Shown here piece by piece: positions 6,742 through 17,059 of a stretch of 53,323 bases of DNA. The notes below the pieces were generated by a model. It was given only the letters and a program-made list of their open reading frames with translations, made no database searches and was not told the DNA's origin. Origin of the DNA: an uncultured Prevotellaceae bacterium (GTDB taxonomy: Bacteria; Bacteroidota; Bacteroidia; Bacteroidales; Bacteroidaceae). The DNA lies in contig CACYRS010000013.1 of the NCBI GenBank assembly GCA_902776935.1, forward strand, positions 1 through 53,323, written 5' to 3'. Within the stretch, counting starts at the first letter, position 1. The number at the start of each line of letters is the position of its first letter. The translations under genes and the position numbers were made by a program.

Positions 6742-8695
6742 ATGAAAAGACTGACAGAAAAACAATCGCGACATTCCCTGACAACACAAATTGTATTGTG
6801 GGTCGTTGGATTCGTGTCTGTTCTCTTTGTCACCTCCCTCTTTATCATGTTCCATCATGCGCGACAGTCTATCTATCAGGAGGCGATGGAGAAGGCCCGT
6901 CAGACATTGCGTACCACCGAACTTCGCATAGACAATACCCTTAGCGAGGTGGAGACGGCGACGCGTAGCATGCACTGGACCATAGAGAAGCGCTTAGACC
7001 AGCCCGAGATTATGGACAGCCTCTGCCGGCAGCTGGTATCAGTCAACCCACACATCCAGGGTTGTGCCATCGCTTTCGAGCCGGGAGTCTATCCTAAGTA
7101 TGGCACATATTACGGGGTATATGCCTACCGCAGCCACTCCGACTCTACGAAGATACGCACTGCCGTGAACAGCGGCCGGCAGCCCTACACCCGTGAGAAA
7201 TGGTACTTCACCCCCCCTTCATAATGAAGCCCCGATATGGATTGATCCCTATATCGACAGAGAACAGGGTGAGACCTCCCTAATCACGTCTTACGGCATG
7301 CCACTTCGCAACAACAAGGGCGAGCTTGTCGGGGTGCTGTCGACACATATCTCGATGAAATGGTTTGCCGACCTCATACTCTCGCTGCAACCTTTCCCTA
7401 ACTCCCACGCCACAGTGATGAGTACTGACGGACATCTTATCGTACATCCGGAAAACACGCTGAAGGAGCACGAGGCGTACTTCAATGAGGCCTACAGCGA
7501 CGTTAACAGTGATACCCACCTGGCAGCCATATCGATGAAGACGGGCCACGCCGGCCATAGTGAGATGCACGTCGATGGCAAGCCCAATTTCATCTTCTAC
7601 CACCCCTTTGAGAATGCCTGATGGAGTGTAGCCATCGTATGCCCTGAGAGCGACATCTTCAGTTCCTATTATTCGCTGCAGCGCTATACAATCATCATCA
7701 GTCTGACAGGTCTGTTGCATCTGGTTATGGGCTGCCGCCGAATCGTACGCCATTTTATACAGCCTTTGGGACTTCTGGCAGCGGAACTGCGCCAGATTGG
7801 AGACGGGAACTACGAGAATCCACTTCCCCCAAGTCAGCGCACCGACCTGATAGGACAGCTGCAAAACAGCTTCTGCCAGATGCGGCGAAGCATCAGCCAG
7901 CATATCAGCGATGCAGAACATACGAAGAACGAAACCGAGCAGCGCACTTAGGAGCTGGAGCAAGCCACCCTGCTGGCACGTCAGGCCAGTGAACAGAAGA
8001 CGCAGTTCATGCAGGATATGTCGCACCAGATACGCACGCCACTTAACATCGTTCACGGCTTCTCGCAGATCTTACGTGACGACAGTGACATGATTCCTGA
8101 CGACGAGAAACAGCAGATAGCCGAGACCATGTATGTGCAGACCAACGCCCTCGACTATATGGTTAGCAAGTTGCTTACCGCTTCGCTTATAGAGAGTCAT
8201 CAGTCTATCAGCACCGATGACACCGCATACTGTAACCAACTTGCACGTGAGGCAATCGACAATGCAAACAGTCTCATCAAACATACGATAGATATTCATT
8301 TAGAGAGTCATGTGCCTGATATACAGTCTGTAAAGACCAATAGTCACCATCTGCAAATCGTTATAACCGAGTTACTCTTCAATGCTCTGCATTTCACAAA
8401 AGAGGGCCATGTAACAATGCGTATCGACGCCACAGACGACAACATATTATTCACCATAGAGGATACTGGTCCTGGCATTCCTTCCGACAAGACTGACTTT
8501 ATATTCGAGAAATTCACGAAGATTGACATGTTCACAGAGGGTCTCGGACTCGGACTGTTCCTTTGTCAGCGCGTGGTTCAACTACTGGGCGGCACACTTA
8601 AGCTCGATTCACAATATACCGACGGTAACCGCTTCGTACTCGAACTACCTAATCCAGGAAATATACGCGCTTTACACGATTTGAGACACCCGTGA
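6742..8695 (+). pseudogene. Sensor histidine kinase (Cache-HAMP-HisKA-HATPase), three lesions
   Basis: The remains describe a full membrane sensor kinase of ~650 residues: an N-terminal TM (ITTQ-like start, then IVLWVVGFVSVLFVTSLFI), an extracellular Cache-type sensor (GCAIAFEPGVY), a second TM, a HAMP-like linker, a HisKA box with MSHQIRTPLNIVHGF, and HATPase motifs (DTGPGIP, GLGLGLF). The reading is broken three times. A run of seven C at 7211-7217 has one base too many, so the first frame stops at 7224. After that the frame meets TGA at 7619-7621 (a Gly or similar codon is expected before WSVAIVCPE) and TAG at 7948-7951 region (a Gln codon is expected before ELEQA). The last 47 bp overlap the 3' end of murF-alr. 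It faces away from the uronate cluster, so it may once have controlled it. Confidence 0.88.
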
Positions 8696-11147
8696 GGACC
8701 TCGTATGGGATAGTGTCGATGATGTCCGACAACGTGGTAACAGGCAGATGCTCACCGAAGATCTCCACCATATCGCCCTCATGACAGTCGATGCCCGTGA
8801 CGTCGATCATAGCCACATCCATACAGATATTTCCCACATACTCCGCCTTCTGACCGTTAACCAGACAATAACAACGACGGTTGCCAAGATGACGGTTCAG
8901 ACCGTCGGCATAGCCTATAGGTATAGCAGCGATAACAGAATCGCAGTCAATCTTTCCCTTGCGGCTATAGCCTACAGTGTCTCCTGCAGGAACATGGCGC
9001 ATCTGGAGAATGGTTGTCTTGAGAGTAGATACGGTGTTTATGATTCTGTTGTCACGAGGATCGACACCATAGAGGCCCAGTCCCAGACGACACATATCCA
9101 TCTGCCGCTCAGGGAAATGCTCGATGCCTGCAGAGTTGTCCATGTGACGAAGTATCTTATGTGTAAATGCAGCCTGCAGCTTCTTGCTTCCTTCATCGAA
9201 GAGAGCAAACTGACGGGCAGAGAACTCGTCGAAACCGTCGCTGTCGGAGCCTACGAAATGGCTGAACACCGAACGTGGGATAATGGCATTCTGATGTTTC
9301 AGACGGTCGATAAGCTCATCAATGTCGTTTATCGGATCGAAGCCTAAGCGATGCATGCCTGTATCGAGTTTGATATGTACCGGCCATCCAGTGATACCCT
9401 CCTTGCGCGCTGCCCTTATGAGAGCATCGAGAAGACGGAAGGAATAGACCTCTGGTTCAAGCTCATAGTCGAACATCGTCTTGAAGGCAGTCATCTCAGG
9501 ATTCATAATCATGATATTGGCGGTGATGCCAGCCTTACGAAGCGTTACTCCCTCATCGGCAACAGCCACAGCGAGATAGTCAACACGATGATCCTGAAGA
9601 GTCTTTGCTATCTCTACGGCTCCTGCACCATAGGCATCGGCCTTGATCATACAGACCATCTTGGTCTCCGGCTTAAGGAAAGAGCGGTAGTAGTTGAGGT
9701 TGGCCACAACGGCATTGAGGTTCACCTCGAGAATCGTCTCGTGGACCTTCTGCTCCAGCTGCTCCGAAATCCTGTCGAAACCGAAACTGCGGGCGCCCTT
9801 AAGAAGTATCAGTTCATCGCGCAGGCTGCCGAACGTATCGCTCGTAAGGAAATGCTGTACATCGAGAAAGAACTGCTTGTCGGCAATCTGAACCTTATCT
9901 GCCTGAGCAGAGAGGTCAGGACCAACACCTATGAATTTCTGTATTCCGCGCTTTACGCAGAGGTCTGACACCTGAGCATAGAGTTGCTCTGGGGCGACAC
10001 CTGTCTGATAAATATCGCTGAGAATAAGCGTCTTCCTTAGAAGTGAGGGGTGAGAGGTGAGAGGTGAGAACTGACGACGGTTCATAAAGTCGAGAGCGAT
10101 GTCGAGAGAGTTGACGTCGCTGTTATACGAGTCATTGATAAGCATGCAGCCTCGCTGGCCATCCTTCACTTCAAGGCGCATGGCCACCGGCTCCAGCACG
10201 GGCATACGCTCTGCGAGCTGCTCTGGCGTAATGCCAAGATAAAGTGCGGCGGCGGCACAGGTGATACAGTCTTCTATCGAAGCCTCATCGCTGAAGGGAA
10301 TCCCGAAAGCGCCATCCTCTCCTTTATAACAATAAGAAATCTTATTGCCATCGACAGTCTTAACGAAGAATGCCACCTGTTCGTCGCACTGCGACCAGGC
10401 AATCTTCTCACCCTTATACTGCATGCGACGGATACAACGGCTCACAGTGTCATTGTCTGAGCAGTAAATCATCGCCTGTGTGTCGTGCATCAGTTCGAGC
10501 TTCTCCATACATTTCTCTTCCATCGAACGGAAATTCTCCTGATGGGCAGAGCCTAAGGATGTGAACACTCCTACGGTGGGCTGAATGATATCACGAAGGG
10601 CCATCATCTCACCTGGTTCAGAGATGCCTGCCTCGAAGATTCCCACCTCAGTCTGTTCGTTGAGAAGCCAGACAGAGAGAGGCACTCCTATCTGAGAGTT
10701 ATAGCTCTTGGGGGAACGGACAATCTTCTGCGACGGGAGGAGTATCTGATACAGCCACTCCTTCACCATCGTCTTTCCGTTAGAACCCGTTATTCCTACT
10801 ATGGGAATATCAAACTCATCACGATGACGCTCTGCAAGTCGCTGAAGTGCAGCCAGAGGGGATGGTACGATGAGAAAGTTGGCATCCTTCATCGCATCAG
10901 CACTCTCAGGGCAATACTCCTGAATGCCTCGTGACTCTACAACGAAATTACGTACACCACGGCGATAGAGGTCGCTAATATATTTGTGACCGTCGTTACG
11001 GGCCGACCTAAGGGCAAAGAACAGCGTCTCCTCTGGGAAACACAGAGAACGGCTGTCAGTGAGCAGCCAACCTATCTGGGCATCAGTATCACCCACACGA
11101 CGAGCACCGATAAGCGTTGCTATCTTAATTATCGAATATTTCAACAT
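8649..11147 (-). CDS. MurF-Alr fusion: tripeptide:D-Ala-D-Ala ligase / alanine racemase
   Basis: This 832-residue protein joins two steps of peptidoglycan precursor synthesis, a fusion typical of Bacteroidota. Residues ~1-460 are a MurF ligase with ATP loop GITGSNGKTMVKE and downstream motifs FEAGISEPGEM and NDSYNSDVNS. Residues ~470-832 are a fold-type III alanine racemase with the PLP lysine in MIKADAYGAGA, HIKLDTGMHRLGF and the Tyr region VGYSRKGK. Alr makes D-Ala, and MurF adds D-Ala-D-Ala to the tripeptide. Four heptads of a GTGAGAG-like repeat (10043-10070) lie inside the MurF part and encode SPLTSHPSL, a likely surface insertion. It is the last gene of the yfhO-fkp-GSCFA-murF run, 11 bp after GSCFA; a TACCTTTG box at 11167-11174 could give extra transcription. 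Confidence 0.95.
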   Translation of the reverse strand: MLKYSIIKIATLIGARRVGDTDAQIGWLLTDSRSLCFPEETLFFALRSARNDGHKYISDLYRRGVRNFVVESRGIQEYCPESADAMKDANFLIVPSPLAALQRLAERHRDEFDIPIVGITGSNGKTMVKEWLYQILLPSQKIVRSPKSYNSQIGVPLSVWLLNEQTEVGIFEAGISEPGEMMALRDIIQPTVGVFTSLGSAHQENFRSMEEKCMEKLELMHDTQAMIYCSDNDTVSRCIRRMQYKGEKIAWSQCDEQVAFFVKTVDGNKISYCYKGEDGAFGIPFSDEASIEDCITCAAAALYLGITPEQLAERMPVLEPVAMRLEVKDGQRGCMLINDSYNSDVNSLDIALDFMNRRQFSPLTSHPSLLRKTLILSDIYQTGVAPEQLYAQVSDLCVKRGIQKFIGVGPDLSAQADKVQIADKQFFLDVQHFLTSDTFGSLRDELILLKGARSFGFDRISEQLEQKVHETILEVNLNAVVANLNYYRSFLKPETKMVCMIKADAYGAGAVEIAKTLQDHRVDYLAVAVADEGVTLRKAGITANIMIMNPEMTAFKTMFDYELEPEVYSFRLLDALIRAARKEGITGWPVHIKLDTGMHRLGFDPINDIDELIDRLKHQNAIIPRSVFSHFVGSDSDGFDEFSARQFALFDEGSKKLQAAFTHKILRHMDNSAGIEHFPERQMDMCRLGLGLYGVDPRDNRIINTVSTLKTTILQMRHVPAGDTVGYSRKGKIDCDSVIAAIPIGYADGLNRHLGNRRCYCLVNGQKAEYVGNICMDVAMIDVTGIDCHEGDMVEIFGEHLPVTTLSDIIDTIPYEVLTGVSNRVKRVYFLD
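10043..10070 (+). repeat. Four 7-bp repeats inside murF
   Basis: GTGAGGG, GTGAGAG, GTGAGAG and GTGAGAA follow without gaps. The minus-strand reading codes for SPLTSHPSL within the MurF part. The 28-bp block is the same heptad class as in fkp. Confidence 0.85.
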
Positions 11148-11158
11148 ATTGTTTCTGT

Positions 11159-11962
11159 TTAGACTGCAAAGGTAGGATATTTTTTCTTTAGTTCAGCAAT
11201 TTTTAACATAGTTTTATCCATCAGAGCCTTGTATTCCTCCGACTGCGGATCGAAAGGCTTATGTCCCAAAGCCTGTTTCAGTGGGCGCCACTCCTCAAGA
11301 AACCGTCTTGCTTCATCTGAAAAAAAAGTCTCCACCAGGCGCTCCCAGATATATTCTACTGTCTGATCTGAAGGATGAAGCATATCTGGCTTATAGAAAC
11401 GGTAATCGCGAAGCTCATCGTTTAGGATTTCATAGGCGGGGAAATAGGAAATCCCAGAATTATCCAGGACTTTATTTATCGCCAGTAGCAATGTCGCTTT
11501 CGATAGCTGTGAGTCGTGATAACCATATTTACGGTAGCGTATAGGACTGACGGTAAGGACAATATTCATCTCCGGGTTGATATCTCGAAGTATGGATATC
11601 GCCTGCATGAGATAATCAGCACACTCATCGACAGAGAGCTCTTCTTCTGTAAACATCGACTGAGGGCGTTTCTGGCAGTTATCCACAATCTCACCGGTCT
11701 CCTTAAGACGGTAGACATGGTTTGTACCGAGGGTAATAAAGGTGGTTCTGAGAGAGGGCGACAATTCCATTCTCTCTATGGTGTGCAGGATACTGGCGGG
11801 ATTATACATCACACCATAGGGATTGACGACAGCACGGAACTTCTCTTCCTTAAACCTGCTTCCGATACTGTCAGCGAAACATGAGCCCACGAAGAGCATC
11901 TCCTCGCATGGTATAATCCTGAAACCAGGATCATCAATATCAACTATAGTCCTAAAGTCCAT
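11159..11962 (-). CDS. GSCFA-domain protein
   Basis: The 267-residue protein has the GSCFA signature (MLFVGSCFADSIGSRF) near residue 25, along with NPYGVMYNPASI and LTVSPIRYRKYGYHDSQLSKATL, all typical of the GSCFA family. The fold is related to SGNH hydrolases: the GS of the signature would be block I, and the later DMLHPSD looks like the Asp-x-x-His block. An esterase activity on a cell-envelope glycan is therefore plausible but not shown. I start it at the ATG ending at 11962 instead of the TTG one codon upstream. That ATG overlaps the fkp stop by one base (TGATG), so translation is coupled. No signal peptide is seen. Confidence 0.85.
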   Translation of the reverse strand: MDFRTIVDIDDPGFRIIPCEEMLFVGSCFADSIGSRFKEEKFRAVVNPYGVMYNPASILHTIERMELSPSLRTTFITLGTNHVYRLKETGEIVDNCQKRPQSMFTEEELSVDECADYLMQAISILRDINPEMNIVLTVSPIRYRKYGYHDSQLSKATLLLAINKVLDNSGISYFPAYEILNDELRDYRFYKPDMLHPSDQTVEYIWERLVETFFSDEARRFLEEWRPLKQALGHKPFDPQSEEYKALMDKTMLKIAELKKKYPTFAV

Positions 11963-14535
11963 CAACTCCTGCTGATTTGCATTCCTATAGTGGAGAGGGT
12001 TATCTCCACAAATCGGGCATTGCGGTTATTGCTATTCTCCGTCAATATCTTTTTGATACGTACAGCGGCCTCAGGATCTTTTGCAATCATATAGAGATAT
12101 CCTCCGCCTCCAGCACCAGGAAGTTTATATCCCAGACAGAGATCATCGATAAGGTCTGTCAGTTCCGATACAGCCGGAGGGTTGGTCCCGTAGTCGAGTG
12201 CCTGATTCTGACCCCACGTCTTACGAACAAGCTTTCCCATACGTAGGAAATCGTTCTGCTGTATAGCCTCGTACATCTCCATTGTATGCTCCTTCATCTC
12301 ACGCAACTGACGTATCTCTCCACCATGATTTAGGAACATCCTACGGACTATCTCCGCAAGAATACTCTTCGCAGTACGAGTGATACCAGTATAATATAAT
12401 AAGTGACAGGCTCGGTATTCCGGTTGTGTCCAGAGGTCGTTAGGCAACCATCTTACCTTAGGACTCTGATCGAAGCCCCTCCCCGTCTGCAAAAGTTTCA
12501 CTCCACTGAGTATACCACCAAACTGATCCTGCCATCCACCGCCAGTGGTAAGCATCTGTTCGAGCATCAGCGTACGACGGCCTATCTCATTCTTGTCCCA
12601 GCCAAGTCCACAGAAGTCATTAAGAGCTCCCAAGACTGTAGCAGCGAGGATGCTCGATGTACCAAGGCCGCTACCGGCAGGAATGGCAGAGAGCAACGTC
12701 AGTTCAATGCCACAGCCGAAAGATGAGAGTTGAGAGTTGAGAGTTGAGAGTGGAGAGCGAGCTTCCGCTGCTCCGAATCCGGCAAGGACGAGTGCGGCTT
12801 TGGGGATGGAGAATGGGGAACCAACATGCATAAAGTCAGTGAGTTGTTCTTTGGTCTCCACCACTTCCATGGCTCCAAGGTCGATGCTTCTAAGTATGAT
12901 ACGATATTCCCTTGAGGGTTTGATATAGACCTGCAATGGCGGCTGACCATTCAATTCTATAGCGAAGTTTATCACGTTTCCGCCCTCCATCAGACAGTAA
13001 GGCGGTGTATCTGTCCATCCTCCTGCGATGTCGATCCTGACAGGCGAACGTCCCCAGACTATCTGATCGTCAGCGATATCCTTTTTCGGCATGCAAATAA
13101 TATCATGTCTCTCAAGGATACCCTCGCGCAGCAACCCGAAGGCTTTATCGTTCTCCCCACGGAACATCGCATTATGAATACGTGTCATCAGAGGAGCATC
13201 GTCTGCGAGAGGCTCGGGCAATGGTATTCCTAAGCTCCTAAACTCCTCCTGGGCGGCTGCAAGGTCAAGCTGATAGAACACACTATGCCGCCAGTTTGTT
13301 GCCAATGCCGACCAGTTCTGTCTCCTGTACTCACATCGCTGTGCAAAGAGTCTGCGAAGATTTGCCCTCTCTGCAAGTTCATTGCTGTTCTGAGGCTCAT
13401 CGATATTATAGCGTCGTATCTCGTATTCTTTCTCTCCCACAGGCACCACGTCGATGCACTCGCCTGGTTCAAGACTGATTTCCCAGTCGTTCTCAGGCAC
13501 TCCCGTTATCACATGATCATGGGTGAGATGCCATTTCTCTCCGATATAGCTGTTTTCTACCCAGATGTTACTATTCTCTTCTGTAAATGGAATCTTTGTA
13601 ACCGCGTTCTGAACAAAAATAGAAGGGTGAGGTTTCCTGTCCAGGTGCATTATCTCTCGCTGGTCGTTTACAAGATTCTGCAGCCTCAGCGTAGAGGATA
13701 TCATCTCCTTGGATGTGCCGAAGTGATAGAACTCACCACCAGCCAAAGGAACAATAGCTACAGACAACTCAGAGAGCTCACTATCAGGCATCGAAGGGTC
13801 TGTGCCGAGAGCACAGCCAAACTCAGAGTATAGATCATATTCCTTAAAGTCATAAGGGCTATTCATACTTCGGTCCACCAAAAGCCTCACTGCCTTATCA
13901 CTCAACATCCATACCCCGATATCTGTGAGATAATAATGATCTTTCTGAAGTTCAGACAGAGTTTTTACCGATGGTTTCTGAAGCATCTGCTTCAATACCG
14001 ATGGACTGCGGCGGTCACTCACAAACACTCCGTGATTCTTGGCCACAGAAGCATCAAGCCACAGACCATAGCAAACCACATCAGCCTCTGGTATCGCCTG
14101 TAGTGGTTGAGTTGCCCTGATAAGCACATCGCCACTGACAATCATCGTATGGATGTTATCCGGAGCCATCTGCATCATCTTCTCATAGAGCGGTAACTGC
14201 ACACTAAGAAGATCCTGCGACAGCTTCTGGCCTCTTTCCCAGCGGAATACAGGCAGCGGCATCAGTACCTTACCCGATACAGCATAGCCGGGAAGGCGCT
14301 TACTCTGTCCTCCGGCATGTATAAGGATACGTTTCTCTTTGGAGAGCCACTCGTCGAAAGCACCAGACTTATCACTCTTCATTGCCTCCATAAGCAGCCA
14401 CGACGTGCCTCCACCACTTCCCAATCGATGACCAAGAGGATCGCAGGTACAGAAATACTCCTCTTCCGAGAGTCCTGTCACCTCATGGAAAGCACTCACA
14501 AGATTCGGTGGCAACGAAAGCAACTTCTTCAACAT
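11962..14535 (-). CDS. fkp: Bifunctional fucokinase / L-fucose-1-P guanylyltransferase (Fkp)
   Basis: Fkp salvages free L-fucose to GDP-fucose for capsule and glycoprotein fucosylation, as known from Bacteroides. The N-terminal half (~1-430) is the pyrophosphorylase, with the nucleotide-binding stretch ILIHAGGQSKRLPGYA and MVSGDVLI. The C-terminal half (~490-857) is a GHMP kinase with GRSPVRIDIAGGWTDTPPY, the ATP loop IPAGSGLGTSS and KLPGAGGGGYLY. At 857 residues it is somewhat shorter than the ~950 of Bacteroides Fkp. Four perfect TGAGAGT heptads (12724-12751) encode a low-complexity insert, SPLSTLNSQLSS, directly before the ATP loop strand. It starts 6 bp after the YfhO-like gene and overlaps GSCFA by one base. 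Confidence 0.95.
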   Translation of the reverse strand: MLKKLLSLPPNLVSAFHEVTGLSEEEYFCTCDPLGHRLGSGGGTSWLLMEAMKSDKSGAFDEWLSKEKRILIHAGGQSKRLPGYAVSGKVLMPLPVFRWERGQKLSQDLLSVQLPLYEKMMQMAPDNIHTMIVSGDVLIRATQPLQAIPEADVVCYGLWLDASVAKNHGVFVSDRRSPSVLKQMLQKPSVKTLSELQKDHYYLTDIGVWMLSDKAVRLLVDRSMNSPYDFKEYDLYSEFGCALGTDPSMPDSELSELSVAIVPLAGGEFYHFGTSKEMISSTLRLQNLVNDQREIMHLDRKPHPSIFVQNAVTKIPFTEENSNIWVENSYIGEKWHLTHDHVITGVPENDWEISLEPGECIDVVPVGEKEYEIRRYNIDEPQNSNELAERANLRRLFAQRCEYRRQNWSALATNWRHSVFYQLDLAAAQEEFRSLGIPLPEPLADDAPLMTRIHNAMFRGENDKAFGLLREGILERHDIICMPKKDIADDQIVWGRSPVRIDIAGGWTDTPPYCLMEGGNVINFAIELNGQPPLQVYIKPSREYRIILRSIDLGAMEVVETKEQLTDFMHVGSPFSIPKAALVLAGFGAAEARSPLSTLNSQLSSFGCGIELTLLSAIPAGSGLGTSSILAATVLGALNDFCGLGWDKNEIGRRTLMLEQMLTTGGGWQDQFGGILSGVKLLQTGRGFDQSPKVRWLPNDLWTQPEYRACHLLYYTGITRTAKSILAEIVRRMFLNHGGEIRQLREMKEHTMEMYEAIQQNDFLRMGKLVRKTWGQNQALDYGTNPPAVSELTDLIDDLCLGYKLPGAGGGGYLYMIAKDPEAAVRIKKILTENSNNRNARFVEITLSTIGMQISRS
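12724..12751 (+). repeat. Four perfect 7-bp repeats inside fkp
   Basis: TGAGAGT is repeated four times without a mismatch, followed by a weaker fifth unit. Because 7 is not a multiple of 3, three units (21 bp) encode a seven-residue repeat. The insert lies in a loop region of the GHMP kinase domain. Confidence 0.9.
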
Positions 14536-14541
14536 CTGACT

Positions 14542-17034
14542 TTAATATTTACGACGGTGATATTCCATAAACACACCTCCCAGAATAGCGAGGAGAAGCA
14601 CGATATAAGCAGTATAAGCGATACTCTCAGTTGTATCCAGTGATTTGGGGAAGAAGCTAAGTACCACTTCGTGCTTTCCTGGTTTTACATTAAGCGCACG
14701 GAGGATATAGTTCACTCTTCCCAACTCTACAGGCTCTCCGTCAACTGTAGCCGTCCATCCTGGATAATATATCTCAGAGAACACTATCACACCTCCCTTG
14801 CCGGAATTAACATCATACTTCAACTCATTGGGTTCATAGGATGTTATCTTAACCACACTTGCAGTATCCTGTATCACAGCATCTCCAAGCTGAGCCTTGA
14901 ACTTAGCATCAGCCACTGCCTCATGGCGGAGATCAATCTTACCCACTCCGAGGAGTTCCTCGTTAGCATTCTGAACATACTGCAACTTATCCACAAACCA
15001 CGCATTACCATAGGTATACGGATTCTGGACAGGTACCGTCTGCCCTCCCTGAAGAGGAAGAATAAAGTACTTGGTGTTAAGCATGTTGAGCACTGGATAG
15101 ATACTATCTCCATTAACCTGAGTCATATCACCTCCAGCCTCTGCCACGGCACTCATCGTCTGCTGCATCTCAGGAGAGATATACTGTTCTATCATCTCCT
15201 GATAACGGCGTAGTTTGGCAGCATGATAGCCTCCGATGCTCTTGTGGTAATAAGAGGTCTCATTCTCATTGAATGTATTAGAAGCCATATTAAGCACCCT
15301 GTAGTCGAGACTCTTGTCGCGCAGTATCTGTTCGTCTGTCTTACTCATCTGCTGGGGAGCCTCACGCTCACTCTTTGGCACGAACATTTCATCGTTGAGG
15401 TAACGCTTGTTTATCGGCCATAGGTCGATGAGACAGAGAATCAGCAGTGCTCCTACGGCATATTCCTTCTTCAGTTTGTCATATATTGCTGCAAATAATA
15501 TACCTGCACCAACTATGATTATAAAGAAAGAACGCCAACAATCGCTCGTAAACATTGCCTTACGCATCTCTGTAAGATTGCTCATGATAGGCTGTACATG
15601 TTCTGCCGGCAGCCCCTGTAATGCCTGAACCTCGCTCGAAGATATGAAAGAGCTGAAGAACATCGACGGCATAAGCGCAAAAAGCAATGCGATTCCAGCA
15701 GTGAGTCCCAACGATATCAATGAGTATCTGGTAATCTCTTTCCTCTTTTCATTCATTCCCGAGCTAAGCACTTCCTTTAATGACAGCATAGCAAGAAGAG
15801 GAATAGTAAACTCTGCGATGACAAGTATTGAGGCCACTGTACGGAACTTAGCATACATCGGCACATAATCGATGAAAAAGTCCGTCAGCCCCATGAAATT
15901 CCTTCCCCATGAGAGCATTATCGACAATATAGTCGCTGCGAGCAGAGCCCATTTCACGGGCCCTTTCACCACAAATAGTCCTAATATAAACAGGAACATC
16001 ACAAATGCGCCCACATATACAGGACCGCTTGTTCCCGGCTGTTCTCCCCAATACTGTCCTATCTGATTATATATGTCGATATAGTTATTGTCAGCATGCT
16101 TCATTGCTGTCCCATTCATCGACAGGGGCATTGAGGCTCCACCCTTCGTGTTAGGTATAAGCAGTGTCCATGTCTCATCTATGCCATAGCTCCACTGGGT
16201 GATGTAGTCGCGCTCCAACCCGCTGTTCGTCTGATTGGCAGAGTTCTTTTTCACAAGCTCACTCTTACCACGCATCGACTCCTTACTATATTCCCATGTA
16301 TGATACAGGTTAGAAAGATTAAGGCATACACCTATCAGCGCAGCAGCTACACAAACACCTGTTGCCTTCACAAAACGTACCAGCAGTTTCTCACGTATAG
16401 CCTCCACCAGCCAGCCTATTACCATAAAGAGGATGATGAAGAGGTAATAGTACGTCATCTGCACATGGTTGGCGTTTATCTCAAATGCCGCAAAGATGGC
16501 TGTGACAATGAATCCCCACAGATATTTCCCCCTATAGGCCAGCACTATACCCGCAATCATTGGAGGCAGATATGCCAATGCCCAAACCTTCCAAATATGT
16601 CCTGCAGCGATGATGATAAGGAAATAGGTGCTGAAAGCCCAGATGATAGAACCCAATGCTGCCATGTGTTGACGGAAGTCAAAAGCACGCAGCAGGATAT
16701 AGAATCCCAACAGGTATGCAAATACATACCACACATTCTCTGGCAACCACAGATGATAGGCATTAACAACGGTACTCAGCTTATCCGTAGAATTATAAGA
16801 TGGTGCCATCTGATAGGTGGGCATACCTCCAAAAAGGGCATTAGTCCAACGGCTTCGCTCACCGGTTTTCTGCATATACTCCACTCCTTCTTGCCCTGCA
16901 CCCCTTCCTGCCGATGCATCATGGCGATAGAGGATACGGCCCTCAATATCGGCAGGGAAGAAATAGGCGAAAGCCAAAACGGCAAACAACAACACTGCCA
17001 ACACATCGGGCAGCAACTTTTTTACAATATTCAT
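14542..17034 (-). CDS. YfhO-family polytopic membrane protein
   Basis: This 830-residue protein has about 12-13 membrane segments followed by a soluble extracytoplasmic C-terminal domain, the layout of YfhO proteins. YfhO relatives are GT-C-like and are linked to glycosylation of envelope polymers in Gram-positives. Early motifs are the lumenal YRHDASAGRGAG and NALFGGMPTYQM, followed by AAGHIWKVWALAYLPP. The C-terminus has ELKYDVNSGKGG, FSEIYYPGWTATVDG and a closing TM. I place the start at MNIVKKLLPDV (17034), because the promoter -7 box at 17060-17067 excludes the upstream in-frame ATG. It heads the operon with fkp, GSCFA and murF-alr, so a role in fucose-containing surface glycan assembly is a fair guess. 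Confidence 0.85.
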   Translation of the reverse strand: MNIVKKLLPDVLAVLLFAVLAFAYFFPADIEGRILYRHDASAGRGAGQEGVEYMQKTGERSRWTNALFGGMPTYQMAPSYNSTDKLSTVVNAYHLWLPENVWYVFAYLLGFYILLRAFDFRQHMAALGSIIWAFSTYFLIIIAAGHIWKVWALAYLPPMIAGIVLAYRGKYLWGFIVTAIFAAFEINANHVQMTYYYLFIILFMVIGWLVEAIREKLLVRFVKATGVCVAAALIGVCLNLSNLYHTWEYSKESMRGKSELVKKNSANQTNSGLERDYITQWSYGIDETWTLLIPNTKGGASMPLSMNGTAMKHADNNYIDIYNQIGQYWGEQPGTSGPVYVGAFVMFLFILGLFVVKGPVKWALLAATILSIMLSWGRNFMGLTDFFIDYVPMYAKFRTVASILVIAEFTIPLLAMLSLKEVLSSGMNEKRKEITRYSLISLGLTAGIALLFALMPSMFFSSFISSSEVQALQGLPAEHVQPIMSNLTEMRKAMFTSDCWRSFFIIIVGAGILFAAIYDKLKKEYAVGALLILCLIDLWPINKRYLNDEMFVPKSEREAPQQMSKTDEQILRDKSLDYRVLNMASNTFNENETSYYHKSIGGYHAAKLRRYQEMIEQYISPEMQQTMSAVAEAGGDMTQVNGDSIYPVLNMLNTKYFILPLQGGQTVPVQNPYTYGNAWFVDKLQYVQNANEELLGVGKIDLRHEAVADAKFKAQLGDAVIQDTASVVKITSYEPNELKYDVNSGKGGVIVFSEIYYPGWTATVDGEPVELGRVNYILRALNVKPGKHEVVLSFFPKSLDTTESIAYTAYIVLLLAILGGVFMEYHRRKY

Positions 17035-17059
17035 AACTTGCAAGTATTTATTTTGCCGA

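Noticed and set aside
7280-8056. 258-codon minus-strand frame in the broken sensor kinase
   Set aside because: The plus strand carries clear Cache and kinase sequence despite lesions; the minus frame has no family features.
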